Shown here: positions 23,571 through 35,110 of the stretch, in pieces
Position numbering within the stretch: the first letter of the stretch is position 1
Layout of the letters: each line of letters opens with the position of its first letter
Assembly: GCA_051453625.1 (NCBI GenBank)
Contig: JBOZIK010000001.1
Span: 61,527,121-61,591,120, forward strand
Direction of reading: 5' to 3'
From: Welwitschia mirabilis
Taxonomy: Eukaryota > Gnetophyta > Gnetopsida > Welwitschiales
DNA length: 64,000 nucleotides
The notes under the pieces: model-generated
What the model saw: the letters and a program-made list of their open reading frames with translations, nothing else
What the model was told of the DNA's origin: nothing
The model's database searches: none
Position numbers and translations under genes: made by a program

Positions 23571-24290
23571 ACTTTTATATCCTTAAGTAGGATCTTTATA
23601 CATAGCTAATATGTTTAATGTAATAATAGATGGTTAATGATGCATATCCTTGGGCTATAAGATTTATATGAATAATACTTTAGTATTCTTAGGATTCAAT
23701 TGATTCCTTCATTGCAAAATTGACTTTAGCTTTATGTTATGATTTTGTTTTAGTAATTTAATTACTAGTTGTTAATTTGTTTCTTCTATGACATATTTCT
23801 CCTAAACGTTTCATTGGCATCAGTGGTTTGAGTGGTAGCACTAGTTTTAACTTAGAATAACATATAATTAAGATACTAGGAATTAATTATTTTTGTAAAT
23901 ATTAAGGATAAAAATTAAAAGTATTATTCATTAAAGTTCAAGGAGTTAAATATGTAAGAACTCAAGTGTTAATACATAGATTAAATATCACTAGTAAATT
24001 ACATTATATGGAGAGACGTATAAATTCTAATAAATAATTAAAACACTAGCCTCTCTATAGTTTAAAATATTAAAAATAAGGTAGAGTGCTACTTGATAGA
24101 AATTAGATCTAATGTAGCTAATCTAAGATGACTGCTTCATAGATATAAGCTTCAAATTCACTTAGTTTTTAAAAAATAGTAAATCTTTTCATAATTTTGG
24201 TAATGATGAATATTAAAAGAAAATACTAAATAATAAAATATTTTTAAAATAAAATGAATTTTTACTAGCTAAGGAATACCAATTAGGTTT
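23570..24290. other. Unassigned DNA
   Basis: No coding frame or known motif recognised on either strand. Confidence 0.4.
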
Positions 24291-24456
24291 TCCAACAATG
24301 TTATCAAAAACTTGTAACACCTTGATAATTGCTATAATTTATAATCTTGGAATTTATTCCCTCATGGTTAAGACATAGATAGTATCTTAAATTTATCAAA
24401 ATAGGATAATCTATCATAGTATAAGTAATTCTAATTATCATACTTCCATAAGTACT
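24290..24456. repeat. Repeat X, copy C, left part
   Basis: Carries the opening part of X (GTTAAGACATAGATAGTAT, CATAGTATAAGTAATTC), parallel to 13955-14040. The remainder of this X copy lies at 34390-35110, beyond the copia element C1, so C1 was inserted into X. Confidence 0.55.
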
Positions 24457-25342
24457 ATAAAGAAAAAGGGTTAAAATATTAATAATAAACCAAATTATGA
24501 ATAAACTTAGGTAACAACATAAATTTTTAATTGCAAGAATACTATGATTCTTAAAGCTTGAAATTTAAACTAAGTACAAGTTTATTAAAATTCAAGGGAA
24601 TCAAACATTAAATGGTGTAAAAACATGGCTTGATGTGCAAGTAGAAAACTTTAGATGAGCGATTAGAAAACTCTACATAAAGGTAAGAAACTTTACTACT
24701 ACTAAAGAGATTAGGGATTACTTATAGGTGATATATGGAGAAAAAAACCAAATCAAAATGATAATGAATAAATGCTTATAACTTAATTTGAGAAAATTCA
24801 AATCCAAGATGATAAGAAATTCATTGAGTTCAACAATAAATTAATGAACATCATGAATGAATAATGGAAACTTAGTAAACCTATTATTTTGTAAAACTTG
24901 CGTATCCATAAATCATACAAAAATAAGGTATTATCAATAAATGATATAAAGGATCTTTACAACATCATTTAGAGGAATTGATAAGTTAGTTTTTGTTATT
25001 TTTTAATTAAAAGATTTGCATAAAGGTGACAAAGGCAAAGATATGAAACCAAATGCAAATCAGATTTCACTTTTTAAATCAAGAAATGATATATATAATT
25101 TTTCTTCATCAAAATTGGACTTTGGATCTAGATGAGGCATGAACTTATTCTCTTTTACTTTAGTTATATCATTTTTAATTAATAAATTAGTGCTATTTAT
25201 TATTAAATTAATCTTAGTTAGTTGTGTCTTCTACTAATTTACATTTACTTATATTTAGTTATGATAAAGTATATGTAAAATAAGAAATAATTTCCATTAG
25301 CTATCCTATTTTATCCTTTCCCCTAGGATATTTAGTTCTAAA
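24457..25342 (+). repeat. 5' LTR of C1, chimeric
   Basis: 24480-24690 aligns with the start of the right LTR (33355-33548; shared CAAATTATGAATAAA and GAATACTATGATYCTTAAA), and 25140-25342 aligns with its end (34180-34389; shared ACTTATTCTCTT, CATTTACTTATATTTA-like word, CATTAGCTATCCTATTTTATCC-like word). The centre, 24690-25135, is not LTR but a copy of gag. The first 25 bases are too diverged to fix the start exactly. Confidence 0.65.
24690..25135 (+). pseudogene. Gag fragment inside the 5' LTR of C1
   Basis: This segment aligns without large gaps with gag at 25680-26150, about 990 bp downstream. Shared frames include FIEFNNKLMNIMNE against FLEFNNKLMNNMNK, and IHKSYKNKVLSI against IHKSYKNKVISI. 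It therefore holds the same Gag core as the proper gag gene, between two LTR pieces. It is damaged by stops. The corresponding centre of the right LTR (33560-34180) is different DNA. Confidence 0.75.
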
Positions 25343-25345
25343 AAT

Positions 25346-25357
25346 TGATATTAGAGA
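25346..25357 (+). promoter_or_regulatory. Decayed tRNA-Met primer binding site of C1
   Basis: TGATATTAGAGA against the copia consensus TGGTATCAGAGC: nine of twelve bases agree and two of the three changes are transitions. It follows the LTR end by a few bases, as expected for plant copia elements. Confidence 0.75.
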
Positions 25358-25639
25358 AATTTATTAGAATTATTGCTTGTTCTAAGTGCAGTTCAAGTAA
25401 TGAAAGATGAAAGGACAACTTATTAACTTCCCTTTAAATGTAAGTTTTAAAAGTAAAGAATTCAAGTTTTCTTTGAGTTAATGATCATTGATTATCAAAT
25501 AATCATTAAGAAGGATTTAATATTTATAAAAGAATAAAGAGAATTAATAACATTAAGATGATGGTTGTTAAAAAAAAAAAAGAAGATGGAAAAATGCAGA
25601 CAAGGACAATGTCATGCTTAACAAGAAGGTCATAAATGC

Positions 25640-26930
25640 AATTTTTTGCAGACTAAATTTAAAAGACTGCATAAAGGTAAGAAATTTTACTATTGATAAA
25701 GAGATTAGAAGTTACGTATATGTGGCATATGGAGAAATAAACCAAATAAAAATGATAATGTATAAATTATTATAACCTAATTTTAGCAAATTTAGATATA
25801 AGCTGATGAGACCTTCCTTGAGTTTAACAATAAATTAATGAATAACATGAATAAATTATGGAAACTTAGTGAACCTCTCTTATCTAGTAAAATTATAGAA
25901 AAGACATTAAGAAATATCCATAAATCCTATAAAAATAAGGTAATATCAATTTAATATACCAAGAATATTGACAACATGATTTAGATTAATTAATAAGTAA
26001 GATTCTCATCTTATGATTGAGAGATTTGCAAAAAGATGATAAAGTGAAAGATATGACACCAAATGCAAATCAAATTTTACTTTTTAAATCAAAAAATGAT
26101 AGGTCTAATTTATCTTCATTAGAATTATACTTGGACTTAGATGAGAAACTTACTTTGTTTACTTAAAAGATTATGAGAATGCTTGTAGATAAGAAGATAA
26201 GAGATAAAACAGATTATAGGAGAAAGAATTATGATGGAAAATTACTAAAATTTGAAGGTAATACAAAAGGATAAAGTAATTGAATTATATCCTTTTAAAT
26301 AATTCAAACACATTACAAAAAAGCAAAAAAAAAAAAAAGAATGCTTTAAAGAAAATGAAAAAGAAATGTCATGTTTCTACTTGGGATCATGATAGCAATT
26401 TGAATGATAAAGAGGAAAATAATGATAAGATATTACCCTTATTGTCCTTTACTTATAATAGTTTATTCTTCTTATTTACATTGGATGATGATTTTAAGAT
26501 ATCTAATCATTATGATCATGAGTTAAAAAACTTCTTAGACATTTTAGATTGTAAGCAAAATGATGATTTTACAAATGATGATGATGAAAAACATTGATTC
26601 TAAAACTATAATAAATTAAAAAAGGATTAGAAGGAAGATCAAGTAGAAGATAAATATAGATATGAAAATAATTTTAAGGATGTTTATGAGGTACTTTACA
26701 AAGAAAGCAAGAACCTTTTAATAGAGAATATGGTTTTCAAAGAGAATGTTGGCAAATTTAAAAAAGAAAAGAAGTTAATCTCAAGCTAACTAGACCTAAC
26801 AAGGAAAGAGATAGTAGACAAAATCTCATGCTATGAGAAAGATATCAAATATATTTATGGATTACCAAGTTAAAATTAGAGGAATGTAAGTTTGTATTAA
26901 ATAAGATTAATAAATTATATAATATTATAT
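25640..26930 (+). pseudogene. Copia gag (C1)
   Basis: The Gag core shows VAYGEINQIKMIMYKL, FLEFNNKLMNNMNKLWKLSE, SSKIIEKTLRNIHKSYKNKV, matching the UBN2-type copia Gag region (phrases such as TYEGTNQVKE and ELVRKILRSLP). A 105-codon open frame at 26280-26594 reads a Lys-rich stretch, then WDHDSNLNDKEENND and acidic residues, as in the SIRE Gag tail. Downstream (26640-26900) a Lys/Glu-rich stretch (VFKENVGKFKKEKKL) looks like a coiled coil. NKSGLGYKP at about 26990 marks the passage to pol. I see no intact zinc knuckle. Confidence 0.8.
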
Positions 26931-27329
26931 TAATATTTTCTATAGGAAAAAAATATTATGGATAAAATGCTCATAATGTAAAGGGCACTAAGCAATAAGA
27001 GTGGCTTGGGATATAAGCCCTTTCTCTCCTAAATATTTGTACCAATGCTTTTTAGCATATCTTTTGTGCTTGACATCCAATCCTACTCTTTCAATAGTAA
27101 ATTTAATAAAAGAAATAGAAGATATATAATTTCTCATTTTTTTAATAATTTTAATCACAGTAAGGTAACTTCTTGTTATAGTAACTTATTTCCAAAATTT
27201 GGTAGTATGCTAGCTTTAAATTCATTTGTAATAAACCTTATTTTAATATAAGATGAAGTAATGATATAAATCATAGAAGTTTATTAATTCATACCACCTT
27301 ATCTACCACTAATTAAGTTCATTAACATT

Positions 27330-27640
27330 TTAATAGAAATTGTTCAAATCACATGATAAAATTATATTTTTAAATATGAAGAAATTTGATGGAATAGCTA
27401 TTGCATTTAGAGATAATGGCAAGCACCAGCAGAAGGCATAGATATGATTGGAGGTAAATATTTTTCTATTATTCATAAAATTTTCTACGTTAATAGGATA
27501 AAGCATTATCTTTGTAGCACTATCCAAGTCTATGATGAAGACATGTGTGTTTTATTAAGTGCTTCTAATTATCATATTTTAGAGGAAAATGGTAGAGTAG
27601 TACTTTTAGACGATAAAGATGAAAATGTTTAATCTATCAA
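27330..27640 (+). pseudogene. Copia protease region (C1)
   Basis: YVNRIKHYLCSTIQVYDEDM (27487-27546) matches the VDGLKHNLLSISQLCDKGY block at the end of copia protease, and the open frame runs on to 27632. The start, where the catalytic DSG would be, is frameshifted (GNGKHQQ is visible near 27420), so the active site cannot be read. Confidence 0.7.
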
Positions 27641-27689
27641 GAAGTACTAGATAATGAATATTTTTCTAGTACTATTATAAATTAAAGTA

Positions 27690-27870
27690 TATTATGGCAT
27701 AAAAGATTAGGACATGTTAATGACAAGATTTTATACAACATACTTAAGCATGATCTAGTTAAATGTTTATCAAAAATTAGTAAATTGAAAGATGAATTTT
27801 TTCATGTTTTTTAATTAGGTAAGAAAATCAAGAAATAATTTACTAAGACTAATCAATTGAGTTCTTAAAG
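27690..27870 (+). pseudogene. GAG-pre-integrase domain (C1)
   Basis: LWHKRLGHVNDKILYNILKH begins at 27694 and is followed by DLVKCLSKISKLKDEFFHVF and LGKKIKK. In this zinc-binding domain the two His are kept, but the two Cys expected after them are not: the CDAC position reads FHVF. One TAA replaces a Gln codon before LGKK. Confidence 0.8.
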
Positions 27871-27915
27871 AACCTTATATTTATTTACTAAAATATAATA
27901 AGTCCATTCCCCATT

Positions 27916-28390
27916 AAGTTTGACTGGTAAGAAGTATCTATTAGCGATTATTGGTAAATCTTCCAATTTTTTGTGGTTATTGTTTCTTAGATGTATGAGT
28001 GATGCATTAGATAAATATGGCTTTTTTAATAAAATACTTAAAAATGAAATTAGTTACAACATAAAGAAAATTAAAATAAATCATCATGTAGAATTTAAAA
28101 AATGAGGAATTTAAATCATTTTTTAAATGAAAAAAGAATCACGCATGAGTTTTCATCCCTTATAAATCCTCAATAAAATGGAATTGTTAAGAGGAAAAAT
28201 AAAGTTTTGCAAGAGATGATAAGAATCATATTATAATAAAAATACCTAGCTCAGATATTTTGAGCTAAAGCTTTTAACACAACTTTCTTAATTTTCAATC
28301 GTGCTTTTCCTATGCCAAGTATAACAAAGACATCCTATGTTCTATGGAAATCAAAAAGGTAAAATATCTCCTACTTCAAGATTTTTGGAA
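27916..28390 (+). pseudogene. Copia integrase core (C1)
   Basis: SLTGKKYLLAIIGKSSNFLW corresponds to the GGKRYGLVIVDDFSRFTW block, so the first catalytic Asp is lost. KINHHVEFKK corresponds to RSDHGGEFEN, with Asp to Asn. INPQ-stop-NGIVKRKNKVLQEM holds the third block, with Lys in place of the catalytic Glu. SYVLWKSKR and NISYFKIFG follow, as at the end of the copia integrase core. All three catalytic acids are therefore replaced. Confidence 0.85.
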
Positions 28391-28870
28391 TAACGCTATC
28401 TTAAAAGATATATAAAACATTAAAATGTTAAGTTCTAAGGATTTATGAGGAGTTTTCCTTGGTTATTTAAAAATAAGCAGATATTACAAGGTATACAGCT
28501 CAAATGTTGATGTAGTTAAGGAATAGAACCATGTAAAAATTAATGAAAAATAAGGAAGAAACAATGAAGATGAAGAAGAAGAACTAGACTTAATTTCTGA
28601 TAGACTTAAGTCAAAAAATCAAGTCTCAACTTCAAACTTTCTAGTCCTCTAATCTTACTAAACAAATCAATAACCTCTCCTGTTAAAAGATATAGTAGTT
28701 TAAAAAACTTATTAATTAATTTAATAATTAATTTAGGAATTTTTATATATGATAATTTATGATTTATATCAACAATTCAATCTAAAAATTTTTTATAAGT
28801 GAAAATTATGAATGTTAGATAAAAATAATATAAGGTAAAGTTAATAAATTTAAGAAAAATGGAGTATGAA
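28390..28870 (+). other. Integrase-RT linker of C1
   Basis: The frame is heavily interrupted. An acidic/basic low-complexity run around 28550-28600 (repeated GAAGA) fits the spacer usually found here. No domain is recognised. Confidence 0.5.
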
Positions 28871-29780
28871 AACTTGTTCCTAGACTTAAAGATCATAATA
28901 TCATAGGAATAAAACGCATACTTAAGAATAGGTTAAATGAGATTTTTGAAGTTGTTAAAAATATAGAAATATTATTCGTACAAGATTACATCCAAATGGA
29001 GGAAGTTAATTTTGAAGAAAAGTTTGCCCTAGTAGATAGATTAGAATTTATTATAATATTTCTTATAGTATCTGGTTTGATAATTTAAAAATTTATCAAA
29101 TGAATCTTGAAAGTATCTTTTTAAATGGAACTTTAAATAAATTAGTGTATGTTGAGAATCCTATTAACTTTTAAGAATTAAGGTATCCTAATCATGTCCA
29201 CAAGTTTAAGAAAGCCCTTTATGAATTAAAGCAAGCACATAGAGCACTATGTGAAAAGATGGCCTATTCTCTATTTAAACATGATTTTATTAGAGGCAAA
29301 GTAAATAAAATAATATTTCTAAAAGAGTTAAATCTAGTTTTGTTCTAATGAAAATCTATATAAATGACATAATTTTTTATTCCATACTAAAGTTATTATC
29401 TCATAATTTGTAAATCTTATAACTTACCATTTTGAGATAAGTAATCTAGATGAGCTGAAAATGTTTCTTATTTTGTAGATTAAGAAACCCAAAGATAGAG
29501 TCTTGTATCGCAATAAATATTTTTAAGTACATTGATAAAGACATTTAAAATCATGGGAATGAGATAATTTCTACCCTAATGGGTACAAATGATAAGATTA
29601 ATATTGACCATGATGGTAAGAATGTTAATATGGAGCCAGATATAAGCATGATTAGTAGTCTTCTATACCTTCCTACAAGTAGGCTAGACATTAATTTCAC
29701 TATTTGATTAGATGTCATACATTAATATAAACCTAAGAAATCTTTCTTATTTATTGTAAAATGAATTTTGGATTATGTTG
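28870..29780 (+). pseudogene. Copia reverse transcriptase (C1)
   Basis: The open run KLVPRLKDHNIIGIKRILKN then FVQDYIQMEEVNFEEKFALV and DRLEFIII (28870-29060) matches the RT start, followed by FLNGTLNKLVYVENPINF, YPNHVHKFKKALYELKQAHR and FKHDFIRGKVNKIIF. The catalytic YVDD reads YIND at 29357-29368, so the first Asp is Asn. MISSLLYLPTSRLDINFTI near 29650 is the connection region. The frame changes at least three times. Confidence 0.87.
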
Positions 29781-29839
29781 ATTCTAACTTAAATTATAGA
29801 ATTTGATTCTCTAAAGAATCTAGTTTACATTTATTTTCT

Positions 29840-30200
29840 TATTTTTATGTTGATTAAGTTGGTTCTAGAAATTATAGCTAAAGTACTGGTGATTATTATT
29901 ACTTTCTAGGATTTTCGTTAATTAGTTTGGCTAGTAAGAAATAAATTTAAATTACCTTATCCATGGCTAAAGTCAAATATGTATAAGTTAATAGTTGTAT
30001 ATACCAAGCATTATAGATTCATTATTATTTAAAGGAATTAAACATAAAAAACATAATATACCTATTTATTATGATAACTTTAGTGTCATAAATATTTCTA
30101 GAAGTCGTTTTTTACATTTTAGAACTAAACACATAGACATTAGACATCACTTTATTCTTGATCATGTTAAAAGCAAAGAAATCTATCTTGCATATGTCCT
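29840..30200 (+). pseudogene. Copia RNase H (C1)
   Basis: YYYFLGFSLISLASKK, then ITLSMAKVKYV (where STAEAEY is expected, so the catalytic Glu is Lys), and an open frame from 29995 with IPIYYDNFSVINISRSRFLH and KHIDIRHHFILDHVKSKEIY. This last block agrees closely with the copia C-terminal block (CDNTSAINIS, KHIDIRHHF) and is the longest undamaged pol piece of C1. The open frame continues to 30387, but past about 30200 it is hydrophobic read-through, not RNase H. Confidence 0.85.
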
Positions 30201-30399
30201 AAAAATTAATAGTTACATGACATTATCATTCAACCTTTATCTTGGAATTAATTTGTGTCATTTTGTAGTTCTCTCAACCTTAAACCTTATTCTTAAAATC
30301 TTTTCCTTTTCTTATTATTATCTTTTATATATCTATTTTTCATCTATTCATTTTACCTTCTCATTTATTTATTTCTTTTATTTTTAACTCATTAGATTT

Positions 30400-31440
30400 T
30401 ATTTTAAACTGATATTTGGTTGATTGACTATTAATTCATTAGTGGATAACCTCTTGTCTCTTTATAAGATACTAGTTTACTATACGGTTAATTAGAACTA
30501 TTTTCACACTCTACTTATTTTTCTTCAAATTTTCACAACTGACTTTTATTCTCAATTAGTTGATTGTAACTGTGTAGATAGTCAACTCTCATCCTCTCTA
30601 CTTTATTACTTATAGTTCTACCTTTAATCAATTAACTGTTATTCTTTATTAATTAATAGCATAACCCTACAAGTTGACTAGATATTATGTTTTTAGGAAA
30701 ACTATAAATAGGTGAAACATTAACTCATTTTCTCACCATTCCAAACTTTTCTGAGTGAATTTTCTTAATTTTTCATTAACTTCTTTTCATTCTTATAATA
30801 CTATTAAGCCTTTGTAATAATCCTATAGATTCAAAAAGTACACATATTTGAAGTTTGTACTAGATTTTTGATAAAAATTATGATTTATTTTTCCCCAAAA
30901 CCCTAGTTTTTATTTATTCTTAAATTTATGATGAAATTTGTTAGTTAAATGTGATTACAAAAAATAGATTTATCATTCTACTTATAGCATTTATGCTAAG
31001 TAAACTAAAACTAATATATTTTGGATTGTTTAGGAATTATTTTCTTTAATATTGGGTTTTTACTAGCGTTTTTATCCATTCCTTCAAAATTTTACATCAA
31101 ATTTCATTTTAGAAGTTTGATTATATTTTCTTTCTAGTTATTAAATCTTTATTTTAATATTTTTCATTAATACTTTGAATGTCAACTAGTTTTCCACTAT
31201 GTTAAAAATTTTTCTTATAGATTTAGCATGCATCTATTTGATAAAATTTTTATGGTCTTAATTTCTCTTTTTTAATCTATTTAATTAGTATTTCTACTTC
31301 TGTGATTTATTTGACATTGATTTACCATGTCTAACATTCATTATACAAATTTTCTACCACCTTTACAATCATGCATCTTCTTATCTCTTTTACATACCTA
31401 TGTTACATTTTCTTTTTAAATATAACGAATGTCTAGTGTT
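30400..31440. other. Spacer between RNase H and the env-like frame of C1
   Basis: AT-rich sequence without recognised coding frame. SIRE-type elements have a spacer at this place. Confidence 0.45.
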
Positions 31441-32790
31441 TAAGTGTAGAACATACTGCCTAAAATATGAGAAGGAGTTTTGCATGATACATTCTTAAAA
31501 CGAGTGAAGTGGAAACATCAACATCTTCAATAACTAGAAATGTAAACCTTTATATCAAGATGACTAGAAAAACATTTTTAAAAAAAAATAATTCTTAAAG
31601 AAAGAGATAATTTTTCATAAATTAAGATCTTTAAAAATTCCAGTTGTAGATATTTTCACATATTAGAGATTAAAGCCGCTTCTCAAATACTATCCTCAAG
31701 TACATTCTAAAGTAGTAGGTTTCTTTTATGTTAATGCTAAGGTGGTATCCATGGATAAGCATGTTTTTAAGATAGGGATCTTAAGAATTAAGTTCTTGAT
31801 ATACCTCATAATAGAACACATAACATTATCTTTAGTACATTTGAGTTTCCTTTAAAGTTTAAACACATACATAACTTATGTGGGAAGGATTTAGAATGGG
31901 ATGTAGCTATTACTTCTAGATAAGTGCATCTTATAATATATTACAAACTACTAATCTTAATTTTTGGCCATATCATCATGCCTCTAGGCATAGATCAAGA
32001 TGAAATAACTCTTTATCATATTAAATTATTGTATTATATTTACTCTAGAATCATTATAAATACATCAATGATCATTTTTAAACATATGATGTAAAATTTA
32101 TAATAGAGATAAGGACTTTAATATATGATGGCTTAATAATGACATTGTATAAGAAATTCAACATTTATCTTCCACATAGTAATGTTAGCATCCTATGCCT
32201 ATTCAAAGTACTTAATCATTTCACATGATTTTAGATGAAAATTTATAAGTCATGGCCTACTTAGTTATTGATCTTAGAATCCCACACTACTAGCCATAAT
32301 AATAGTACTTTCTTATACTCCATTAGATCTTGTGGTATTATAGACCCTATCATGGACATTATCTAATAGATAATTATAAAGAAATATGAACAATATTAAT
32401 AACTCAAGTATTTAAACCACATCATGAATAGAATTAGGGATAATATAAGGAACACCAGCTTAAATATCATTCCTTCACCTAAGTTCACATTCTCTTATAT
32501 ATTTGAAACTTTTACTCATTTTGATTTTCTAGGGTCTATTTTAGACAAGGAGGATAAATAAGGATGTAATGAAGAGAATGATTACCCAACAACATAACTA
32601 AAGAACTAGATAGTAATTTTAGTATTACATGTCTTTGAGCCTTAGCTTTACTATCTTTGAAGAAAACTAATATTTACTCATTTTTCTTCTTCATGAATTT
32701 CATGCAACATTATAACAAAACATCATCACCTTCAAAGAATTTTTCACATGATGGTGATACCAATCCCTTTAGTGACTCTGAGACAAAGTT
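31440..32790 (+). pseudogene. Env-like/plant transposon protein frame (C1)
   Basis: Downstream of pol in the same sense I can follow KVVGFFYVNAKVVSMDKHVF (about 31710), CGKDLEWDVAITSR (31890), GHIIMPLGIDQDEITLYHIK then LLYYIYSRI (31970-32050), MIIFKHM and LIYDGLIMTLYKKFNIYLP (32110-32175). The order and spacing fit the protein annotated in many plant genomes as a putative plant transposon protein and found as the third frame of SIRE/Maximus copia elements. Its job is unknown; the name env-like is historical. Stops and frame changes are frequent. Confidence 0.55.
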
Positions 32791-33325
32791 AGACTAGTTT
32801 TCCTTTTAGTGATATTTTGGATACCTTATTATGTGACTTAGGTAATACAATTACATTTTATTTTTCTTCCTATACTTTCCTTTTGTTTTGTACCTTCATC
32901 ATTATTGATGATAAAGAGGAAGAGTATAACAATGAGATTTTTCACATGATTAAGGATGGTTATCTATTACATGTTAGATAGTACAATCATGTCACTATAG
33001 CAAATAACATATATGGCTCTATGCTATTTGTAACTTTTAATTTTAATATCTTTTTATTCACACTATAGTAAATGTTATAGCATGATCCATGATTTTTAAA
33101 AGTCTTGATAAGATATAATATTATAAATGCAATACTAAAGTAAAAGTTTCATAATTAGAATTTATATGCATGTGTGCATTTTATGAATACATTACTCTTT
33201 AAGTGTGTCTTTTCACATAAATAGATTTTCTTCTTGAGCTTAAGTATTCTTACTATATACATTATGTAGTAGAATTTTGGATTTTAGGGAATACTTAGGA
33301 TTAGGAGAAGGTTATCATCAATGAC
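32790..33325. other. 3' untranslated region of C1
   Basis: No frame recognised. It leads into the polypurine tract. Confidence 0.5.
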
Positions 33326-33336
33326 AAAGGGAAAGA
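33326..33336 (+). promoter_or_regulatory. Polypurine tract of C1
   Basis: AAAGGGAAAGA, preceded by ATCAATGAC and followed by TTGCTGAACC, matches the TCAAAGGGGGAGATTGTTGAA junction typical of SIRE/Maximus elements. It primes plus-strand DNA synthesis and fixes the start of the 3' LTR at about 33338. Confidence 0.75.
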
Positions 33337-33337
33337 T

Positions 33338-34389
33338 TGCTGAACCTCCTATTTATCTATTAATGAAAAATCAAATTATGAATAAAGTTAAGTAACAAAA
33401 TAAATACTTTATTATAGGAATACTATGATCCTTAAATTTTGGGGCTTAAACTAAGTTAATGTTTGCAAAATGTTAAGGGAATCATGAATTAAATGGTAGA
33501 GATACATCAATTAAAGATTAACTAGTTAACTCTATGTAGGTAAATGATAGCTAATGTTAAAGCTACAAAAGTATAACAAATGAATGACTGACTATTATAA
33601 GATGAGTGACTAGGAATTATTATCAAACATGCAAAATTACAATAAGAAAGTGATTGAATAACAATAAATAATCAAGTGGATCTTCATAAAAATAAGGCTT
33701 CTTCCTTCTAGATTAACTAGCTAAGAATTAGGATTGACTACCTAAGTGATTAACTATTAATGAATTGGTTGATGAAAATATACAAATGAGAAGCAACTAT
33801 AAAGGAATAATATGACCTTTTTTATAGTTATCAGGGGTATTTATAGCCATTTTTCCTTGATCAATTAGTAACATATCATGTAATGGTAATTTACAATTGT
33901 CACAAACATTATTCCTATATAAATGGATCACTATCGCAAATCCAAACACTTTTTAAATACCTTACTTTTTCATCTTATAAATAAAAATGCATAACTTATA
34001 CCTTTTCTTTTTACTTAATCATATTCAATTATAATTATCATTGAGATAATGACTAGGTAGCATCCTTGTGGTATATTTGAAGGCTAATAATTACCAAAAT
34101 ATCCTATTTGTATAAGATAAAGGCTATTACAAAGTCTCACTTGGATGTTAAAGTGGTAATGCATGGTAAAGAAGTAAATAGATTTCTTTTTTTTACTTAT
34201 TCTCTTATGATTTAGCAAATAAAATTTTTTATTAATAAATTAATGCTATCAATGAATTTATGTTAATTAATTATGCCTCTACTATATTACATTCACTTAT
34301 ATTTACTTATGCTAAATTGGGTTTAAAACAAGCAATAAATTTCATTAGTTATCATATTATCCTCTCCCTTATAGGGTAACTTGTCTTAA
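33338..34389 (+). repeat. 3' LTR of C1
   Basis: Begins TGCTGAACCTCC directly after the polypurine tract and ends near CTTATAGGGTAACTTGTCTT, where repeat X resumes. The outer parts pair with the 5' LTR. The centre (33560-34180) has no partner there. In that centre TATAAATACCCC lies on the minus strand at 33837-33848, which is opposite to the element direction. Confidence 0.75.
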
Positions 34390-35110
34390 TAATAAAAAGT
34401 ATTTATATTGAAAAAATCTCCTCCTATGAAATAGAAATTATTTTTAATAATACACACTACTAATAAAACCTAATATAAAATTAAGACATTATACTAAGTA
34501 CAAAATGGTTTCATAGATAAGCAATAAATTATTCATTATAGGATTTGAACATCATGAATGTAACTTATTTAGAAATTATTCATCTTATAGTGAAATGTAG
34601 GAAATACTAAGATATCATAAACTATATCATAGATACTAACATGCCAATCATATAAATCCTAATAATAAATTAAAGGAAATGGCTCTAAATCATGATTATG
34701 AAAGAATATTTAAAATAGATTACTATATAACTAGTAACCATAATTATATTAGTGATTAAATAAAGCATAAATATATCATAGATTAGAGAACATTTTCTAA
34801 TAATTAAATCAACATAGTAAATAGTAATTTAACATAAAAATAAATTTTATACTTAATAACATAGATGCCTCATAAAACAATTATTTCATCTTGGTTAATT
34901 AGGAAGAAAAGAGACTTGGAACCTTCTAATGAATCAAGGCTTTATCTAATCATAGAAAGTGTTAGATCTAAAATAATAGAATTTGGATGTAAAAACAATC
35001 ATAAAATGGAACATGAATTGTATACTTTAATACTTAAGAGAGACTATGCCTATATAGCCCAAGATGTGAGTAGTTAATTATTAAGATATGTATTCAGTGT
35101 ATTATGATAT
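34390..35110. repeat. Repeat X, copy C, right part
   Basis: CAATAAATTATTCATTATAG, ATAGTGAAATGTAGGAAA, TATATAACTAGTAACCATAA run parallel copies A2 and B. A 70-codon open frame at 34865-35077 lies inside it and is not conserved in the other copies, so I treat it as chance. Confidence 0.6.

Larger units (their letters stand above)
24457..34389 (+). mobile_element. Copia element C1 (SIRE/Maximus type) with env-like frame
   Basis: Plus-strand order: LTR, primer site (25346), gag (25640-26930), protease (27330-27640), GAG-pre-integrase (27690-27870), integrase (27916-28390), RT (28870-29780), RNase H (29840-30200), env-like third frame (31440-32790), polypurine tract (33326), LTR (33338). Protease and integrase before RT is the Ty1/copia order, and an extra frame after RNase H is the mark of the SIRE/Maximus group. 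All frames carry stops. Repeat X is split on both sides of it, which supports the borders, though I could not read a clean target duplication. Confidence 0.85.

Noticed and set aside
27045-27251. A 68-codon frame between gag and protease of C1
   Set aside because: It shows no protease motif and its composition fits frameshifted linker.
30200-30387. Hydrophobic C-terminal extension of the RNase H frame of C1
   Set aside because: It is read-through into AT-rich spacer past the domain end, not a membrane anchor.
34865-35077. A 70-codon plus-strand frame
   Set aside because: It lies in repeat X and is not open in the other copies.
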